Of a DNA stretch of 64,000 bases, positions 34,278-44,201 are shown in pieces. Source of the stretch: Luidia sarsii (taxonomy: Eukaryota > Echinodermata > Asteroidea > Paxillosida > Luidiidae); contig OX465111.1 of assembly GCA_949987565.1 (NCBI GenBank), positions 13,630,276 to 13,694,275 on the forward strand. Direction: 5' to 3'. A program made the position numbers and the translations under genes. Under the pieces are notes generated by a model that searched no databases, was not told where the DNA came from, and was given only the letters and a program-made list of their open reading frames with translations. The number at the start of each line of letters is the position of its first letter. Within the stretch, counting starts at the first letter, position 1.

Positions 34278-37200
34278 CTGCTGCACAGATGACTTGGCCA
34301 CGAACAAGAATGGAAGAAGAACCAATACAAAATGATCCATTCAAACACTATTAGCGACAAGGGGAAGGTTTGCTGTGACACCATGTAACACATCTCTTTT
34401 GGGAAGGAGTATGTGGCTCTGAAAAGAGCCGGTAACTCATGTTTCAAGCAATGTGTACTCTGCCCAAAGGGCCCTCTGAATTTTGGAAGCTCATTTTATG
34501 CTCCAATATTCTCCGAGTCAATGGGTATGGTAAACCTGCCTTACCGAAGGTATGGTGCGCTTCCTGGCTGGTCCCCCGTCATCGGTCACCGCCCGTCCTC
34601 GGGACTGTTGTCGGATGGTCACCTGCAGGTCATCCACTGGCCGGCCAATGCTGGTAGCTACATGGACAACACACAGAATGAAGGAGTTACAATACAAATA
34701 TATTGCAAACTGTTCACTAAACACAGTCAAGCCCTATTCTGCATGATAAAGGTCCAGTTGGGATTGAAACGCCAGGCAATCTGAATTTTTGAGAACAAAA
34801 AAAGGGCACACGAGGACTTGCACTCGCAGCTACTTGGTTTGTGGAATTCTGAATGTACAATTCCTGCAGTGAAACCTAGTGTAAATCTCATTTGAGAAAA
34901 AAAATCGCTGTACCAGCAGCCGATAATGCTAACTTTTGTTTTATTTTTGGATTCCTGTCATTCTTACGACGGACTCCAAGCAAAGACATCATTACACCAA
35001 CATCCTGCAAGGTAAAATAATAACAAGCATGCAGATCTACATTCAAACAAAGCACATCGCTGACCAATGGGCAACTTTTGTTAGACCAACAGTCAGGGGA
35101 GCACTACTCAAATGACATCTAAACGGATCAGTGCCTGACTGTTAAGAACAGCTCTCCGTAAGAGTCAAATCTCTTGAGCTGCCTACCTGTCACGTCGTCA
35201 TCCGTTGGCCTGGCGGGATCGTAAATCTCCGAGTTGTTCCTCTTCCGCTGCTGGCTATGGCCGCGGGAGTCGCCCCGGCTTCCGCCCCGCCTCTCTCGGC
35301 CGGCCGCGCCCGGCCCTCCCCCGCCTCCACCACCGCCTCCCCGACCGATGCCTCCCGGCCTCCCGTCTCGCATCCCAGGGCTGCCCCTGGAGTCTCCGCC
35401 CCTGAATTTGTCCCCTCTGAAGTTGTCCCCTCTGAAGTTGTCCCCTCTGAAGTTGTCCCCTCTAAAGTTGTCCCCCCTGAAATTATCGCCTCTGAAATTC
35501 TCACCCCTGAAATTGTCCCCTCGGAAGTTGTCAGCTCTGAAGTTGTCGCCCCTGAAATCTCCGCCCCTAAAGTCTCCGCCCTTAAAGTCTCCGCCCTTAA
35601 AGTCTCCGCCCTTGAAGTCTCCTCCCCTGAAGTCTCCGCCCTTGAAGTCTCCGCCCCTGAAGTCTCCGCTCTTAAAGTCTCCGCTCTTAAAGTCTCCGCC
35701 CTTGAAGTCTCCAACCTTAAAGTCTCCGGCCTTGAATTCGCCACCCTTAAAGTCTCCGCCCTTGAAGTCTCCGCCTCTGAAGTCCCCGCCCCTCAAGTCT
35801 CCACCCATAAAGTCGCCGCCCGTGAAGTCGGCGCCTTCGTTCCGTCCCATGAGTCCTCCCGATGGAGGGAACCTCTCCTGCTGCGGTCTGAACTGTTGTT
35901 GCTGCTGCTGCTGCTGTTGCTGAAAGTCACGCTGGTCGTCCCCTCTGCCTTGGAACTGAAACCCTTAAAAAAAAAACAGTATAGAAATAAACTTAACTTA
36001 CACTATCACTGCTGCATTTGTTGCACTGTTATCCTTGCACAGCAACAGTGGAAATCAACCTCAAAATGATTCCACTGTGTTATCCGATGCATGTAGTTTC
36101 ATTGTGCACAGTATGAATATAACAATGCTTGAACCAATGAGGGCAGCAAACCATTACACTATTAGCCCGAGAAATCTTAGGCATAGTATCGTGCTGTAAG
36201 AATATCCCATTTATTTTGGCATTAGAAGCAAGTGATACTGAAGAAAAGCGTTAGCAATGTTTGCTAAAGAGTTACTTAGTTACAAAGGAATGTGCTTCCT
36301 CATCCAAGCAGTTGCCCATCCAATCTTTTTGCTTGTCCTGCCCAGTTGATCTGATCATCACAACAGTGTGCTGTAGGTTTGTGTTTGCACATAATGCCTG
36401 GGAAAATCCGTAGCTCACTGGGCTTTTCCACTGTAAGGAAGCAGCGAGCCTGATAGTTTGTTATTGTCCTGTGTATCAACTGATAGGATTTATCCTGCTT
36501 GCAAAGATGGGTCATGCATTAGGAGCATCTTGCTGGTTTCAGTCGCTTCAGATCTCTAGGCGGTGAGCATCCTGTACCTTGTTGTTGCGGCGGCTGGCAG
36601 TCGTCGGGCTCCGTCGCGGCAGCGGACAGCATGGCCTGCTGCAGGCGCACCTTGGCCGCCACCAGCTCGTCTATGTCGTTGTCGATTTGGCCCAGCATGT
36701 CACGGCCGCTGCCGTGGTAGCCGATGGGGGGTGGGCTGGGTAGGAGACCGGCGCCACCACCTACACTACCACCACCTACACTACCACCGCTGACACCACC
36801 ACCACCGCCACCTCCTCCCCGGCCAGCCCCAAGGTTCTGGTTGCGGTTGTTGGGGCTGAAGCCAGGGACGTTCCTCATGCCTGGATCATTCCTAAGGAAA
36901 ACCAGGAAGCAAACAGTATTAAATCAGAATACAAATGTATATGTGACCCGCTCAGCAAAAAAAAGGCCCGTAAAAGTGCCGTGCCTTTATGAGTAATCGG
37001 CTGTTCCATCCAACAGGTGGAATTAATTTTGTATTTCTTGTTTTTTTTGACGTTTTGATACGGTTTATGTCCATTCTTTCATAATCAGTGTGAGGAACCG
37101 TTAATTTCCATCAATAAAGACGAGCTTCACCTTGACACTTTTATCCGCCAGTGAAATGTTTAGATTTCTCCATTTAAGGAGTTTTCATTTTTGATCACTA

Positions 37201-37549
37201 CATGAATTTCAATATATCTCAGGAATGGAACACAGAGATCAAACTCGCATCAAAATAAAGTTTATTTCAGGCTCCTTCTGACTGTGGGAATAACATAAAC
37301 TTTATCCTTAGACTTTTTGTAATGAAGTCTGCCATCTAAGGGCTGGATAGCTCGGGTGGTTCGGGTGCTGGTACTCGCTGACCTTAGATTGCCACTCATG
37401 TCCAGGAGACTGGGCCTGTTGGCGGCGGTGTTTTGGGCCCCCCAGCCCTGGGCCAGGCCCTGCCGCGCATTGCCGCCCCTGCCCTGCATGCCTTGCATGC
37501 CCTGCATGCCCTGCTGCTGTTGTCGCTGCTGGTCTGGCTGCCAGTACAT
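25443..37549 (-). CDS. CIZ1: CIZ1-like protein (CIP1-interacting zinc finger), 12 coding exons
   Basis: CIZ1 is a nuclear-matrix zinc-finger protein acting in replication initiation and chromatin anchoring in vertebrates (family knowledge). Exons, minus strand: 37549-37383, 36891-36578, 35963-35187, 34657-34545, 34280-34164, 33518-33280, 32680-32599, 32078-31977, 31367-31218, 28582-27880, 26350-26232, 25514-25443. All phases agree: 2955 nt, 984 residues plus TAG. Order: Gln/Met/Gly-rich N-terminus; GGDF array (about 205-354); polyalanine (460-476); zinc finger 1 (C485, C488, H501, H507); finger 2 (C582, C585, H596, H602); finger 3 (C613, C616, H629, H635); ENFVTVDAVG (about 653-662, vertebrate DHFITVDAVG); acidic insert (688-905); GEEYLIPVTGFFCKLC with matrin-type finger 4 (C934, C937, H950, H956). 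The start Met is tentative, because the frame stays open upstream to the acceptor at 37578. Confidence 0.92.
25575..25775 (-). repeat. Composite repeat, copy 3 (without tRNA-like head)
   Basis: Shares ATCTTTGCTTCGGTGGGGACACCAGTCAGA, CAGAATATCTTCAGGAATCATGCC and GTTGCAAACC with the two copies above. In the last CIZ1 intron. Confidence 0.5.
25765..26215 (+). repeat. AATC/ATCA tetranucleotide-based repeat region
   Basis: Irregular (AATC)n and ATTGATCAATCA motifs over about 450 bp, with self-complementary TTGATCAA units. Directly downstream of the donor of CIZ1 exon 11. Confidence 0.9.
26232..26350 (-). CDS. CIZ1: CIZ1 coding exon 11: matrin-type zinc finger
   Basis: Reads GEEYLIPVTGFFCKLCHKFL then TSSKANQSHCRGKGHFQAVK. 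This is the C-terminal matrin/U1-type finger (C-x2-C-x12-H-x5-H) with the LVPV-x-G(F/Y) lead-in of vertebrate CIZ1. It is flanked on the downstream side by an AATC-type microsatellite. Acceptor GAGCAG, donor GTGAGG. Confidence 0.92.
27880..28582 (-). CDS. CIZ1: CIZ1 coding exon 10: large acidic insert
   Basis: Encodes about 235 residues very rich in Glu, Asp, Ala, Pro and Ser, ending TLTYEDLATLSFDPNKSV. Vertebrate CIZ1 has a much shorter acidic stretch here. VIILD (700-704) and VIVVVDDDE (803-811) fit SUMO-interaction motifs with flanking acid. The reading frame runs open past the donor GTAGGT at 27879, but joining to GEEYLIPV in exon 11 shows where the exon stops. Phase 0 in, 1 out. Confidence 0.87.
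31022..31170. repeat. Foldback repeat family A, near-perfect palindromic copy
   Basis: Positions 31027-31124 form a 98-bp nearly perfect inverted repeat (ATCTCAAAATTTAGTGGGCC to its complement, centre CTTTCTCGAAAG). The family end motif TCAGTAAGCAGTTTGCAA follows. It lies 50 bp from CIZ1 exon 9. Confidence 0.75.
31218..31367 (-). CDS. CIZ1: CIZ1 coding exon 9: TVDAVG motif
   Basis: Encodes LRDKQLKDKSGTDEENFVTV then DAVGFDDDAEVVEEASQVEC and VVVEEMSKPP. ENFVTVDAVG plus an acidic run is diagnostic of CIZ1. VECVVVEEM is another hydrophobic/acidic SUMO-interaction-like stretch. Acceptor TTTCACAG, donor GTGAGT. Confidence 0.9.
31385..31409 (+). repeat. (AC)n microsatellite
   Basis: About 12 AC units in the CIZ1 intron upstream (minus sense) of exon 9. 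Confidence 0.95.
31977..32078 (-). CDS. CIZ1: CIZ1 coding exon 8: zinc finger 3
   Basis: Reads DAKKKFKPHCSACDQSFKTS then QRYVQHCKEESHKK. It is a C-x2-C-x12-H-x5-H finger collinear with vertebrate FCTVCNRYFKTPRKFVEHVK. No Met. Donor GTGGGT, phase 0 in and out. Confidence 0.88.
32599..32680 (-). CDS. CIZ1: CIZ1 coding exon 7: zinc finger 2
   Basis: Reads RSNQRYCRECHRYYRGDRFD then HIKTDTHK. It is a C-x2-C-x10-H-x5-H finger, the same unusual spacing and YY-x-GD motif as vertebrate CNTCQLYYMGDLIQHRRTQDH. It contains no Met, so it is missed by ORF scanning. Phase 2 in, 0 out. Confidence 0.88.
32744..32940. repeat. Foldback repeat family A, long variant
   Basis: Two inverted halves (CTAGCAGGACCTTTCTCAAAGG and TGAGAAAGGTCCTGCT) flank a spacer with CATCCATGTCCCTGTG and TTTGTCCCTGTCATTCTGCC, as in the partial copy at 10844-10930. 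Confidence 0.65.
33280..33518 (-). CDS. CIZ1: CIZ1 coding exon 6: end of zinc finger 1
   Basis: Encodes LYQNHMTSTSHLDAMQKIRE, then VATFQSDQARARLKAQNYLS and a Gly/Ser-rich linker ending NRNTPNDQ. NHM-x4-SH supplies the finger 1 histidines, as in vertebrate DHMSEPQHQQRL. Phase 0 in, phase 2 out by GTCAGT. Confidence 0.88.
33938..34123. repeat. TIR element family B copy
   Basis: GGGCCAATTTCATAGAGCCACTTAAGC at the left and GCTTAAGCGGCTCTATGACATAGGGCCC at the right, about 185 bp. In the CIZ1 intron between exons 5 and 6. Confidence 0.75.
34164..34280 (-). CDS. CIZ1: CIZ1 coding exon 5: polyalanine plus half of zinc finger 1
   Basis: Reads QT, then 17 Ala from a pure GCT run (34225-34276), then EDDEDSWFCHVCSFPCRSIK. 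The two Cys of finger 1 are here and the two His are in exon 6 (C-x2-C-x12-H-x5-H). The trinucleotide repeat begins six bases from the acceptor. Phase 0 in and out. Confidence 0.85.
34545..34657 (-). CDS. CIZ1: CIZ1 coding exon 4
   Basis: Encodes TSIGRPVDDLQVTIRQQSRG then RAVTDDGGPARKRTIPS. It is basic and Ser/Thr-rich, directly before the zinc-finger region. Acceptor CATGTAG, donor GTAAGG, phase 0 out. Confidence 0.78.
34690..34795. repeat. Foldback repeat family A, diverged copy
   Basis: TATTGCAAACTGTTCACTAAA end, AAAGGTCCAGTTGGGATTGA centre and TTTTTGAG. Just upstream (minus sense) of CIZ1 exon 4. Confidence 0.5.
35187..35963 (-). CDS. CIZ1: CIZ1 coding exon 3 with GGDF/DNF pentapeptide array
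   Basis: Starts GFQFQGRGDDQRDF, a run of 8 Gln, then RPQQERFPPSGGLMGRNEGA. About 30 tandem 5-residue units follow, first GDF(K/R)G, then DNFRG, from 15-bp DNA repeats at about 35388-35838. After them come a Gly/Arg-rich segment and KRNNSEIYDPARPTDDDVT. Repeat codons are nearly identical, so the array is young. Phase 1 in and out (donor GTAGGC), which joins cleanly to exon 4 as DVT-A-TSIGRP. Confidence 0.88.
36065..36200 (+). repeat. Hairpin-rich repeat, CIZ1 intron copy (no C/D core)
   Basis: Plus-sense copy, hence antisense to CIZ1, with the ATGCATGTAGTTTCATTGTG block, the CCAATGAGGGCAGCAAACCA block and the hairpin CTAT...ATAG. The C/D-like core is absent. It lies between CIZ1 coding exons 2 and 3. 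Confidence 0.6.
36578..36891 (-). CDS. CIZ1: CIZ1 coding exon 2
   Basis: Encodes NDPGMRNVPGFSPNNRNQNL, a Gly/Ser-rich run with GGSVGGGSVGGG repeats, then SGRDMLGQIDNDIDELVAAK and VRLQQAMLSAAATEPDDCQP. The IDNDIDELVAAKVRLQQAML part looks helical. Acceptor TTCCTTAG, donor GTACAG; phase 2 in, 1 out. Confidence 0.82.
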
Positions 37550-37577
37550 GCTGCTGCAGCAATTTCCTCTGTGCCTG
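37383..37577 (-). CDS. CIZ1: CIZ1 coding exon 1
   Basis: The chosen start MYWQPDQQRQQQQGMQGMQG is at 37549; then RGGNARQGLAQGWGAQNTAA and LLDMSGNLR. It is Gln- and Met-rich like the vertebrate CIZ1 N-terminus, with three QGM repeats. The donor GTCAGC lies at the edge of a tRNA-like repeat (37280-37382). A CTGCAG acceptor at 37578 implies 28 nt of leader or a further upstream exon. Confidence 0.75.
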
Positions 37578-38339
37578 CTGCAGTGCACAATGGCAAAATA
37601 GGCCAGCAATTAATAAACATCTAATTAAAATAAAAACATAATTGCAGACTACTCGCTATTAAAAATAAAAATGGGTTAACGACAGTGTTGTCAATTATTG
37701 CTTCGTGGCATAAATGACAAATGTTACAAAGCTGGACATGAAAGGCACAATATTTTGATCTTTGCACGACTGTTCTATCACTTTATTGAAGAAATTAACT
37801 GTGCCTGTGGTATTATTTGAGTTGGTTATAAATTTGATAAATAAAATAGTACCTTTACAAGTCAAGTGATAATTTAAGGGGAAATGAATTGAAGAAAAAG
37901 TGGAAATAATGAGAATTATGAACTACCAAAGAAACAGCACAATTGTGACAATGCCAGGTACCAGTACCAGGCAGTACCATATACTACATGTACATAGCAT
38001 TAGTAGTTAGTACATCCGTTACATAGTTCAATCATGGAGGTAGCTCTTCCTACCTCCATGGTTCAACAAGGCCACAGCCAAGGGGCACAGTTCAAGGGCC
38101 AGTTGGCAGTTAGTAGTTTAGTTACTGTAATCTGTATTATATTTGTACTACTACTACTAGTACTACTACTAGTACTAGTACTACTAAGTACTATTACTAT
38201 GTATAGGCGCTACAATACTAGCCAACCCATGTAAAGAGGCATGACATCAATTTGATGGCAATGAATGATTAATGAAACAATTTGTATTCTATGTCACTGT
38301 TGTCAATTAAAGACGTAACTTCGGTGCAGGTTGACTACA

Positions 38340-39175
38340 TGTAGTTTAAATTAATGCTAGGTGGAGGGTTTGTTTGTAACTTCGAGCACCGGCACCCAAG
38401 CCAAAGCATCAGCCGGCGTCCGAGTCCAAACCTCGTTGCGGCGTGCGCGTGCTTGTCCGGGTGGTTCAACTTCAAACTTGGTCATCGATAATTCTCCAGT
38501 TTCCCTTCTAAATTACACGGTAGGCTTACCTAAGCACAACTACATGCACGTCCTAACCGTGCCTCACATCCAATAATCCTCATATGAAGATATATGGAGA
38601 ATAATTATGCATTTAAAGTTGGAGAAAAAGAAATTACCTTAGATTTATGGGCGCCCACGCTGCGTACGTATCAAAATTATGGTATACAATTATCTATAGT
38701 CTGGTGCCAAAGTTTTAATGTTGTACGTTTTGTATGCAGTTGAGGCAGGTTTTCAGACTATATCAATTACAGCTAGTCTTGGCACAACGCGTAGTTGTGA
38801 GCCATAGCATGAGAATGATAAAAGTCACATCTTGCTGCACAAGATGTTACTGGATCATGGATGTATCTTGTTTGAAAATAAGCAGGATTAATTCCAAAGG
38901 GAGGACTAGGACACGCTTTTGAGGCACGTTTATGTAATAAAGCGCCCTCTAAAATAATGCAAATTTACTTATTAATAGCGCCCTCTTTGTGGAATCGAAG
39001 CCGCTGGCCGGATGAATCATTGGCTATGGATTTGGGAATGGGCTGCAGCCACTGCCGGGAGTCCCCGATAGACTCGTGCGTAATTTGCGGCCGTAGCCAA
39101 CGAACTCGGTCACGAATACAGTCGGACCGTGGAACAGGTGTTCCGCCCCCATTCGGCGATAAGCTAACAATATAA
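38340..39175. promoter_or_regulatory. Candidate CIZ1 upstream/promoter region
   Basis: Two CpG-richer islets (about 38390-38480 and 38980-39150, the second with CCAAT/ATTGG motifs) lie 0.8-1.6 kb upstream of the first CIZ1 coding exon in otherwise AT-rich DNA. GCGCCCTCT occurs twice (38942, 38979). No start site can be fixed from sequence alone. Confidence 0.25.
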
Positions 39176-39505
39176 AAATGAAGCAGTTTGCAACATTTTT
39201 GTATATCACCAATATAAAAAAAAAATTAAGATTTACATTTTGGTAATTTCAGTCAGTAAGCAGTTTGCAACATTTTTGTATATCAATATAATTATTTCAA
39301 ACAAAATCATGGAAAAACTGACTGGAAACTTTTGAACAATCAAAAGAAAAGGTGATATACAAAAATGTTGCAAACTGCTTACTGACTAAAATTACCAAAA
39401 TGTAAATCTTAAAATTTAGTGGGCCTGACGTTTCGATCCTAGCAGGACCTTTCTCAAAGGCAGAGAAAGCCTTTGAGAAAGGTCCTGCTAGGATCGAAAC
39501 GTCAA
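39176..39505. repeat. Foldback repeat family A, nested cluster
   Basis: Two end fragments with AGCAGTTTGCAACATTTTTG (39182 and 39258), then a full copy at 39354-39503 in which CTGACGTTTCGATCCTAGCA and its complement flank CTCAAAGGCAGAGAAAGCCTTTGAG. Confidence 0.7.
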
Positions 39506-40459
39506 TCAAAAGAAAAGGCAGATAAAACTTTGGCTTAAATTGATTGATACACAACGCACACAAGTGTCTGCAGTAATAATTTCCACGCGTAAGAAACAAT
39601 TGGTTTGTGATGAGAATAATGTCAGTTTATTGAAGAATGAATCAACACCTCATAGTTCTGTCACCCGAACCTTTTACTGTTTATAGACTAAGTCCAATGA
39701 TGATTTCTTTTCATTGATTATTAATAACACCAAGATCATCGAAATACTCAAACAAGACCAGATAAAATCTTGCCATTTCCAATATAAAAGGCCACTTTTT
39801 ATGAAAGTATAAGTAAAATGTAGTATGACAGACTGACTTATTACAGACTTTAATTTCAACCCAATGTTTTATAAACATTGGGTCCAATATATATTCATGG
39901 TTTGATAGAACTGTTTATGGTAGAATACAATAATTATCATTGGGATAAATTACGTTTTTATCTTATTGAAGAGAAAGTTCTCATTTAAGATTCTTGAAAG
40001 ATAATAATGTGGCACGTTTCTTTAAAATGAAATCTTTGGGACAAGTCTGCCTTTTTGTTTTCATTCGATTTAGTGAAAATTTGAAAAAAGGATAGCTTAG
40101 GAATACAATTTGTATCACGATACCATTTCTCACTCAGACCTCATGCAGTGTTTTTAGTTAGAGATAATTAATTCAAAAATGGAAATATTCATCCAATTTT
40201 ATTTCTTCTTTGCACTGAAAGACATTGACAGTAGCCACAGTTCACATACCGGTCACAAAATTTCCTAGCACATAGCTAACAGTCTATTAGGATTCAAGGA
40301 GCTTGTTACCACACAATATGAGGATAATCGTTGTCTTAATTTCTTTGTAAAACCCTCTTGTGATTCAATAATATGATTGTTGTATTCCTGATTGAAAATG
40401 TAATCACCAATAAATCCTTTGAAAGTTTACCCCCCATGCAAAAATTATATTTTTTTGGG

Positions 40460-40568
40460 TGATATACAAACATGTTGCTTACTGACCTAAATGAGCAAAA
40501 TGCCAATCTTAGGGAGCATGATGTTTCGATCCTTTGTTCTGAGCAGAACTTTTTCTCAAAGGCAAAGT
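40460..40568. repeat. Foldback repeat family A copy
   Basis: ATACAAACATGTTGC end, TGATGTTTCGATCC and TTTCTCAAAGGCAAAGTGACC. Confidence 0.55.
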
Positions 40569-40569
40569 G

Positions 40570-43500
40570 ACCAATTCTGAAGATTTTGGTTCTGGTGTAA
40601 TGAGCTTGAGAACCAAAGCTCTCCATCAATTGTTGAAAATTGCTTTGAATGAAGCCTACACAATAAGGAAGGACAAACATAGCCCAACCCTCTATTTTTT
40701 TTCTTTCTTCTTGTTTCCCCTTAACCCACTTAATCTTAGATATCATATAGCCATAGAAACACGAAATACAATGGTGTCAAGATACAGAGAACAGTGGGTT
40801 CAAGGAATTGTGAATGTTTACAGTAGTCTACAGCAGAATGAAAAAGAAAAGACAAGTCGAAAGAGCTATTCACTCAATTGAACTGACTTATTTTCAAAAT
40901 TGTGTACAAACAGCAGTCATCCAGACAATAAAATGAGGAAAGAGCTCCAGAAAACAGTAACTAATGTAATTGATTTTATTATGTATGTTTGCATTCTTAA
41001 TAATGAAATGAGCAATTTGAACAAGTTGCAAGTTGTTGCAAACTGCTACAAAACAGCCAAAAGAACCCATGGCTAGTGTCAGGTTTCTGCTCTTAGCTGG
41101 GTCTTTCTCACAGATCTTTGGTCTTACATACAATGAAGAAGTTACTAAACAGTGATACGCCATCATTTTAATTTATTTTTCTGATTGAGCTTTAAAAAAA
41201 AAAAAAAGTCAAACTCAGGTTCTTAAACTACCCTCCCCCCCCCAAAAAAAATCAAAATGGCAGTATCCCGAGAGAAATAGTTCACATAGGAATCGATGTA
41301 AGCACCACCACTGCCAGCAGAGAGCAAATTTTTAGATCAATTTGAAACGGATCAATGTTTTTTTTTCCTCTCCAGAACCACAATTGTTTTATGGTTCACA
41401 CACAATGAACACCATAGTGGCTGTAGTGTAGAGTGTCAATTTCACTGTGTATTGATCCTAGCACTGGTACTTTGCTGGCGGGTCAGCAGGCATGCATGCA
41501 CATCACATTCTGCAGACACGTGCCAATCATTGGCATTAATTAGACCCTCAAGGACATGAGGATTTCTCCCTCTTTTTTCCCCCCTTGATCAATGGTGAAT
41601 AAACTGCACCCGGGGAGTCTCGGGGTGAAATCGTTATTATCTACAATCCTCTCCGGGTGTGAAGAAATTGGTCAGGTGAAAGTACACTGAACCGCCGGTG
41701 TGGTCAGGCGAATGTGACTCAGAATGCCGGCTCAAATCATTGCGATGCTTTTCCACCTGAGCCACTGGGGCAGTGTCCAAACCTTGTCAATTTCATTTTG
41801 TAAATGCAGAGAAGGGATTGCCAAATTGAAAAATTGGCAAAGAAAACTTTGCCTGGACTGGGACTTGAACCCGAGACCTCTGGATTAACGTACTAGTGCT
41901 CATCCATTAGAACTATCCCTATTAGATGGTGGCCTTCCCTAATAATCAACTAGTCTTTGCTGGAGTGGGGATGTCAGTCAGAAGCAATTAAACCATTAAC
42001 TGCAGTATATCTCCAGGGATCACCCCCTAGCTTTCATTCAGAATGCAAACACCCAATTGTTGTAAACCTGGCTACAGCAGCTCATCAGGGATTGCCAATT
42101 AGAAGTTTTAATGAACCATTCAGGGCTGGCTTAATCCTTGTCACCTGGGTCTTCAAAATTGTCGTCTGGCTAATAATGAGCCAATTTTCAGGTGGCAAAA
42201 TGAATCTATTGGTGGTTAAGACCATGTTCAGACCCACAAAAAGGTTTACAGTGCTAAAGCACAGGCTTCATTTTCCAAGTACTTTTTTTAAGCTGGCCAG
42301 CTGTGCCACTGATTCCACTGTTACATATGGCCCAATACAATATGAAGCAGCCACAAGGGCAGTCAACCCTTGCCACAACCTCCTCTATGGAAATGTATGA
42401 TATTGCATTTACATAATTCTAAACACAGACACAGGAGAAGAGCATACAAGGTCAGCGAATAATTTCACGTTGTTGTTTTTTCGTTCTCCTCTTCTCTCAG
42501 CAGACAGAGATATGACAACTCACTACTGTGAGATCAACAAGGAGAAAGATTCAATGGTTCCACAAAGTTCAAACGAAAACCATTATGTGACTTGTTGTTG
42601 CTTTTGCTTTAATACATACACATCAACTGTTCAAAGATCTTGCCTTTTAGGGCTGTCTCTCCATGCAATGAAATGCAATGTAGGACATTTTAACCAAGGC
42701 ATGAGGCCTGCAACAAACTTACTATTGGTTTTACCCAAGCCTCATCCGTTCCAAAAATTAGCTTCTAGGCAACTTTCGACCACTTTTGAAGGATTAGGAC
42801 AAGGAAACAACTACATCAGGGCTGTTCCCACAGTGCAAAATAATCACGACATGAATTGCGACTCAAAGACAGTCTTTTTCTGTTTTTATCGCATCAACAG
42901 ATGCCATAAAATCATGACAAACAATTTGCGAGCCGATTACGGCAAGCAATTGCTGTCAAATGGTGCATGTATCCTTGAGGGTGGCCCATGCGGGCACTTC
43001 CTGTCAGTCAGAGTGCGAGCAGTGCATTGTGGGATTAAAAAAACCATTGCGATTTCTGCAGAGTTGAAAAAACCTGGAAAAACATGAAACACATGCACAA
43101 AACCCGGAATCAAAAAAGAAGATGAAAAATCAGTATGAATATGTACACATACTGGAGCTAACCAGTTTCATTCTATGTACATGTAACTCAATAACAATAT
43201 TATTTTTAAGAATATTTACCTCTCTTTTTTTAAATAATTTATAGGAATCCATTTTCACACCATAATTTTCTCGTTGTGATTTACCAAAATATTCAACTTT
43301 TTCCCATATAATTTTTATTAAATATCTTACAGGACAAGAATTTTTGGGAGATATTTTGCCGAGGGCAAATTCAATAGTAGTACTGTGATTGTGCATAATA
43401 AATATGCTATATATATATACATCAAAAGACTACATCTGCCCCCAGTGATACACAACTGAACACCATGAACCTTTTCAAAACTGACATGAAATGAAAGATT

Positions 43501-43820
43501 AAAAAACAAACTTTGTTTTTTTTTAAGGCCTTTGTGATTCACTGATTTTTCCTATGGATTGACAGAAACAAAACCCGAACAATGAAGTAGGTGATTCTGA
43601 AAAATAAATAGACCTGTTCGTATTATTACTTCTTTTAAAAAATATAAATTCTGAGGTGAGAGACCACATGGCAGGTTAAGGTACGTACAGTGAGTTGGTC
43701 CAAGACTGAAGTTACTAGATTTTACTGGGTGCAATGGAACAGCAGCTAACAGATGGTGGTCATTGCTTTGTCTACGGTAATCACAATGTGGTGTACCACC
43801 AGTCAGGTATGGTCAAACCT
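40570..43820. other. Intergenic DNA between CIZ1 and the third gene
   Basis: AT-rich, with no recognised coding segment. It carries a composite tRNA-like repeat at 41815-42075 and a homopurine/C run near 41234. The 147- and 205-residue open frames around 42-43 kb have no family features and partly overlap repeats. Confidence 0.4.
41815..42075 (-). repeat. Composite tRNA-like repeat (SINE-like), copy 1
   Basis: Minus sense contains a B-box-like GGTTCAAGTCCCAGTCCA. The plus strand continues with TCTTTGCTGGAGTGGGGATG TCAGTCAGAA, CATTAACTGCAGTATATCTCC and GTAAACCTGGC. Shared in the same order with 53510-53780 and partly with 25575-25775. Confidence 0.6.
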
Positions 43821-43821
43821 A

Positions 43822-44201
43822 CTAATACCCCTTTCCGAATATGAAATCTCTGGGTTATCTCGGGGTTAACGGCTAGCCTCAACCCAGAGATACCCCGGGT
43901 TGGAAATCGTTGCCAGGAGGTTTCCCACTACACTTTTCCCGCCCCGGGTTAAGGCAAAGAAAATTGGCCGTTGCCCGGGGGCTCGTTAACCCTGCTCACA
44001 ACCAGGGTTAAGGATTTAAAATCTCGGGGGTTAACAGCTGAAATGCGTGGAATATCTTCCTTGCCCCAGGTTTAGCAAAATTCCGGGTTGATGCAACAGA
44101 TGGGAACAGAATCAGGAGTAACGAACCCTGGGGTAAGAAATGCTTAACCGGGGGTGGAAAATCTCAGGGTTCAGCCGTTTGTAGTGGGAAAAGGGTATAA
44201 A
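43822..44201. repeat. Foldback MITE-like element
   Basis: A roughly 380-bp element with inverted ends: ATACCCCTTTCC at the left against GGGAAAAGGGTAT at the right. It is filled with repeated GGGTTAA / TTAACCC and CTCGGGGTTAAC motifs in both orientations. No ORF of note. Confidence 0.6.

Noticed and set aside
34968..35004. 37-bp exon-like segment in CIZ1 (CCTTGCAG|...|GTAAGA, reading DVGVMMSLLGVR)
   Set aside because: Its splice sites look good, but including it breaks the frame: exon 3 leaves phase 1 and exon 4 needs phase 1, and they join directly as DVT-A-TSIGRP. The phase-consistent reading of the insert would be different and unlikely.
36290..36365. Perfect C box (GUGAUGA) in minus sense in CIZ1 intron 2-3
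   Set aside because: No D box (CUGA) within a reasonable distance downstream.
41957..43087. Open frames of 147 and 205 codons on the plus strand
   Set aside because: No family features; the first overlaps a composite repeat and both lack splice or codon signals of real exons.
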